17,819 nt of DNA, from the NCBI GenBank assembly GCA_916048145.1, contig CAJZGT010000011.1:1-17819 (forward strand), given 5' to 3'. Shown in pieces: positions 15,179 through 17,819 of the stretch. The number at the start of each line of letters is the position of its first letter. Position 1 is the stretch's first letter. This stretch comes from an uncultured Streptococcus sp. Its GTDB lineage: Bacteria > Bacillota > Bacilli > Lactobacillales > Streptococcaceae. Both the position numbers and the translations under genes were made by a program. The notes under the pieces are model-generated. The model saw nothing but the letters and a program-made list of their open reading frames with translations. It was not told the DNA's origin and searched no databases.

Positions 15179-15207
15179 TTGTTCTTGAAACTGACCTCTG
15201 CTATAAT
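15179..15207 (+). promoter_or_regulatory. promoter of the LiaI/LiaF-like gene
   Basis: TTGTTC (15179-15184), a 17-nt spacer, then a perfect TATAAT (15202-15207) preceded by TGC (extended -10). It predicts a leader of about 50-60 nt. Confidence 0.65.
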
Positions 15208-15264
15208 AATTTTTGTAAGAGATGCGAGCGTCGACATCAGACAAGTCAAGTTCATAAAAAAGTA

Positions 15265-15594
15265 ATGGGAGATAAAAATGAAAAAGCATTAGGTATTGGA
15301 TTCTTGCTAGTTTCAGCCTTGGTTTTGTATTTTGGTTCTGTTGGATGGCCAAGTTTGGATGTCAACCTCTGGTCACTCATTCCGGTAGGCTTGTTCCTCT
15401 TTTTCACTCTAGAGAATTTTTTAAAAAAAGATTACAAGGCTAGTCTGATGTGTTTGATTATTGCCTTTATCATCGCCAATGCAATTTTGGACCTTTTACC
15501 AATTTCAAGTGGCTTGGTAATTGGAGCGGGCGTACTAGCTTGCATTGGTATTGGATATCTCTTTCCTGATAAAGATAAAAAAGAAGACAAATAG
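15265..15594 (+). CDS. small integral membrane protein, LiaI/LiaF-like TM region; start uncertain
   Basis: 109 residues as read from ATG 15265. Four hydrophobic segments, near 8-27, 33-50, 57-75 and 80-102, resemble the LiaI/LiaF-like transmembrane family (DUF5668). Proteins of this family are linked to envelope stress in Firmicutes, but no function can be assigned here. The start is odd. ATG 15265 has no ribosome binding site. GGGAGA (15268-15273) is instead ideally placed for ATG 15278, which reads MKKH and stops. With one more A in the AAAAA run after that ATG, the reading would be MKKALGIGF, joining the long frame exactly. So the gene may have lost one base (or the sequence has an error), or use the weak upstream start. 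Confidence 0.7.
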   Translation: MGDKNEKALGIGFLLVSALVLYFGSVGWPSLDVNLWSLIPVGLFLFFTLENFLKKDYKASLMCLIIAFIIANAILDLLPISSGLVIGAGVLACIGIGYLFPDKDKKEDK

Positions 15595-15627
15595 AAAAGG
15601 CCTCGAGATTTCTCGAGACCCTTTTTT
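15595..15627. terminator. bidirectional terminator between convergent genes
   Basis: AAAAGG-CCTCGAGA, loop TT, TCTCGAGACCCTTTTTT. The stem has one bulge or mismatch near its base, an A-tract on the left and a T-tract on the right. It serves the membrane-protein gene (+) and the amidase gene (-), whose stop codon overlaps the T-run. Confidence 0.82.
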
Positions 15628-17323
15628 ACTTACCAGCGTAATATTTTTGAATTCCTTTCACGATACCTGCTACAAGCTTATCTTGATAGTGGCTATCTCG
15701 AATCTGTTGATTTTCAGCGAAATTATCTATATAACCTAGCTCTAGGAGGACGGCTGGTTTAGCAGTTTCTCGAAGAACGGCAAAGCTTCTTTCCAATAAA
15801 CCAGCATCTTTAGCACCAGTTTCAGCTAACAATGAAGAATGGATAGCGGCTGCGAGGCGCTTGCTTTCGCTCATACGGTCAGGATGGTTATGCCAGTATG
15901 GGTTGATTTTGCTTGGATAGTTATGTTCATCACTATAGGAATAGGTTTGAATACCACTAGATTTTGAGTATGCACTACCAGTCGCATTGAAGTGAATACT
16001 AATAAAGATGTCAGAGTTAGTCTTGTTAACCATACGAGAACGTTCTGTAATAAAATCTACGTCAATATCACTATCACGTGAAGTGAGAACTTTGTAGCCA
16101 AGTTCTTCTAATTTTTTGCGTAATTTACGATACACCTGCATGTTGAGGTCTTTTTCAGCGACATTGTAATAGTATGCACCTGAGTCTCTTCCCCCATGTC
16201 CAGGATCTAAAAAGATGGTTTTACTGTATTGGCCTTTTACAAACCCCTCAGGAACTTCACTAACCCACCTACCATCATTTTTAAAGATATGATCTTTTCC
16301 GGAGATTTTATAAATATTAGTGACATATTGTCCGTTTTCTTTTAGATAATACCAAGAATTATAGTACTTATCAAAAATCCACTCACTTTTAGCCATATAA
16401 CCACCAGATTTGAGATAGTAAGTTCCAATCCATTCTCGGTTTGCAAATGTTCCATTCTCTTTTAGGTAGAACCAGCTATTGTAGGTCTTATCAAAAATCC
16501 ACTCTTTTTCAGCCATGGCACCACTTGATTTTAGATAATAATTACCTTGCCATTGGTTACTGAACATAATACCTGTTTTGTCAAAATAGTACCAAATATC
16601 ATTAATTTTTTCCCATTTATTCTGAGAAATTTTTCCAGAGGATGTTGCATAGTACCAATTTTGGTCGATTTTTGCCCAGCCGTTTGTGGCCATTGCTCCA
16701 TTATTTGTCAGCAAGTAGCTGTTAATAGTTGTATTACTAAGCATGATCCCATCTTTGTCGAAGTAATACCAAGAATCAGCAATTTTTTCCCATTTATTTT
16801 GAGAAATTTTTCCAGAAGAATTAGCGAAGTACCACTTTCCATGGATGAAGTTCCAACCGTTCTCAGCCATTACTCCATCTTTATTGAATACATAACCATC
16901 AAAGGTTGTATTGCTTAGTCGATTTCCATCTTTGTTGAAGTAGTACCACTTTCCTTGGATTTTTTTCCAGTTGGTAACAGGTTTATTGTGTTCGTAAAAG
17001 CGCCAGTTATTATTTTCTTCTTGCCAACCTTCTTTGATTTTTTCAACTTTTGTTTCTTCTTTTTTTACTTCAGACTTCTTCTCTTCTGTAGCAGGAGTTT
17101 TTTTCTCTATTTTTTCTTCTTTATCGTCAATTTTAGAAGAATTGTCTGGTTTTTCGACCTTCTCTTTCGGTTTTTCTTGGTTTTCGATTTTTGAAGTACT
17201 TGAATGAGGAATTGTTACATTTTCTCGTACTGACTCTGCTTTATTTTCTTGAGCCTGGACAGTTGCTTGAGTGAACCCTAAAATAGATAGGACAACTGTA
17301 CTCGCAAGTATAATCTTTTTCAT
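15626..17323 (-). CDS. choline-binding N-acetylmuramoyl-L-alanine amidase (Amidase_3)
   Basis: Secreted murein hydrolase of 565 residues cutting the amide bond between muramic acid and the stem peptide, with non-covalent attachment to phosphocholine on teichoic acids. Start at 17323: GGAGA lies 7 nt upstream, and the longer frame to 17356 would overlap the LysR stop. Signal peptide 1-24 (VQA|QE), a Lys/Glu-rich linker to about 97, then ten or more aromatic choline-binding motifs (98-355, for example GKWYYFNKDG). The catalytic domain runs about 368-565 with zinc ligands His376 (DPGHGG), Glu390 and His444 (SIHFNA) and catalytic Glu528 (LLELGYIDN). All catalytic residues are present. Binding repeats before a C-terminal enzyme is the LytB-like order, opposite to LytA, which also has an unrelated catalytic fold. 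It lies 29 nt behind the LysR gene on the same strand, so co-transcription is possible. Confidence 0.92.
   Translation of the reverse strand: MKKIILASTVVLSILGFTQATVQAQENKAESVRENVTIPHSSTSKIENQEKPKEKVEKPDNSSKIDDKEEKIEKKTPATEEKKSEVKKEETKVEKIKEGWQEENNNWRFYEHNKPVTNWKKIQGKWYYFNKDGNRLSNTTFDGYVFNKDGVMAENGWNFIHGKWYFANSSGKISQNKWEKIADSWYYFDKDGIMLSNTTINSYLLTNNGAMATNGWAKIDQNWYYATSSGKISQNKWEKINDIWYYFDKTGIMFSNQWQGNYYLKSSGAMAEKEWIFDKTYNSWFYLKENGTFANREWIGTYYLKSGGYMAKSEWIFDKYYNSWYYLKENGQYVTNIYKISGKDHIFKNDGRWVSEVPEGFVKGQYSKTIFLDPGHGGRDSGAYYYNVAEKDLNMQVYRKLRKKLEELGYKVLTSRDSDIDVDFITERSRMVNKTNSDIFISIHFNATGSAYSKSSGIQTYSYSDEHNYPSKINPYWHNHPDRMSESKRLAAAIHSSLLAETGAKDAGLLERSFAVLRETAKPAVLLELGYIDNFAENQQIRDSHYQDKLVAGIVKGIQKYYAGK
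16259..17032 (-). repeat. choline-binding repeat region with two periodicities
   Basis: Within the amidase gene, residues 119-177 (16793-16969) and 178-236 (16616-16792) are two 59-residue units, each ending SSGKISQNK, with a third partial unit from 237. Residues 275-314 (16382-16501) are a 40-residue unit opening WIFDK.YNSW.YLKENG, and the pattern is repeated from 315 (16316-16381). The repeats are visible in the DNA too (for example GAGAAATTTTTCCAGA twice), so unequal recombination could change copy number. Confidence 0.8.
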
Positions 17324-17352
17324 TTTTGTCTCCATATATCTCAATACTATTC

Positions 17353-17819
17353 TCAACTATCAAACTGGACTTCTTCTAGGAGATAGTCGATAAAGCGTTC
17401 GCCCATCTTGGATAGGCTGGTTTTTTCATGCTGGATATAGACCAGCTCGATAGGGTCATCAATATCCAGTGGGATAGAAACAATATTGTCTCCGTTGAGG
17501 TTGCTGTTCAAAATCCCTGTTGCGATAGTGTATCCATCCAGACCAATCAAGAGGTTAAAGAGGGTGGCACGGTCGCTGACTACGATAGATTTTTTGTGGT
17601 ATTCCTGCGAGAGAATCTCTTCTGAAAAGTAGAAGGAGTTATGAGTTCCTTGGTCATAGCTGAGGTAAGGGAAGTTTTCTAAATCAGATAGTTTGACCTT
17701 GTCTTTCTTTGCCAGAGGATTGGTCTTGCTGACAAAGATATGCGGTTGGGCGGTAAAGAGATGATGAGCCAGCAGGTGGTTGTCATCCAGCATTTTGGTT
17801 AAAACATCACGGTTGTAGC
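17353..17819 (-). CDS. LysR-family transcriptional regulator, partial (C-terminal effector domain)
   Basis: The frame is open to the window edge, reading YNRDVLTKMLDDNHLL from the first complete codon. The Met at 17793 is therefore internal, and the N-terminal HTH lies outside the window. About 155 residues of the substrate-binding (effector) domain are seen. HIFVSKTNPLAKKDKVKLSDL is the typical middle element, and SDRATLFNLLIGLDGYTIATG is the usual stretch of the second subdomain, before the C-terminal helix. It resembles the CmbR/MetR-like LysR proteins of streptococci that control cysteine and methionine genes, but I cannot assign one. It is followed 29 nt later by the amidase gene on the same strand. 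Confidence 0.88.
   Translation of the reverse strand, partial: YNRDVLTKMLDDNHLLAHHLFTAQPHIFVSKTNPLAKKDKVKLSDLENFPYLSYDQGTHNSFYFSEEILSQEYHKKSIVVSDRATLFNLLIGLDGYTIATGILNSNLNGDNIVSIPLDIDDPIELVYIQHEKTSLSKMGERFIDYLLEEVQFDS

Noticed and set aside
15545..15739. 64-residue plus-strand frame over the convergent terminator
   Set aside because: It overlaps the end of one gene and the 3' end of the opposite gene and runs through the terminator. No start signals are seen.
16547..17194. Plus-strand frames opposite the amidase gene (Phe-rich)
   Set aside because: They are antisense to the choline-binding repeats and the Lys/Glu linker. The Phe/Ile-rich products simply mirror Lys/Glu codons.
1..17819. tRNA, rRNA or other known structured RNA genes
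   Set aside because: No cloverleaf, rRNA-like or riboswitch-like sequence was recognised on either strand by eye.

Overview
The window looks like chromosomal DNA of a Mitis-group Streptococcus (S. pneumoniae, S. pseudopneumoniae, S. mitis or a close relative). The evidence is a PrtA-type wall-anchored subtilase, an intact pneumococcal-type BOX element (A-B-C), a choline-binding-repeat murein amidase, AT-rich low-GC sequence, and streptococcal promoters with extended -10 boxes. The species cannot be fixed from the sequence alone.

Layout. (1) 116-2715 (+) is a three-gene ABC exporter operon of one ATPase and two ABC-2 type permeases, closed by a terminator. (2) 2716-3453 has no intact gene. 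It holds a good promoter with no gene behind it, a BOX element, a degraded copy of the tail of an Xre-family regulator gene, and then the prtA promoter with a perfect inverted repeat matching a PsaR (Mn-responsive) operator. (3) 3454-9948 (+) is prtA, a 2164-residue LPXTG serine protease. (4) 10022-13693 is a compact cassette: an Xre-family regulator (-) diverges from a gene for an LPXTG coiled-coil surface protein with a SEC10/PgrA (CAP-like) domain. A small membrane-protein gene follows 3 nt later, then a strong terminator. Two tandem operator-like repeats sit on the divergent promoter. (5) 14133-15594 (+) holds two independently terminated membrane-protein genes, one DUF6287-like with a coiled coil and one LiaI/LiaF-like. 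The latter has a suspicious start region. (6) 15626-17819 (-) holds a secreted choline-binding amidase directly behind the 3' part of a LysR-family regulator gene that runs off the window.

The common theme is the cell surface: two sortase-anchored giant proteins, a choline-bound wall hydrolase, and several membrane proteins. The least described part is the Xre / SEC10-PgrA / two-TM protein cassette. No conjugation, recombinase or replication genes are visible beside it, although SEC10/PgrA proteins were first known from conjugative plasmids. The second notable point is that prtA sits between two imperfect direct repeats. Each carries the tail of the same Xre gene, intact downstream and broken upstream, which suggests past duplication or insertion at this locus.

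All assignments are by eye from motifs and family knowledge. No database search was possible.
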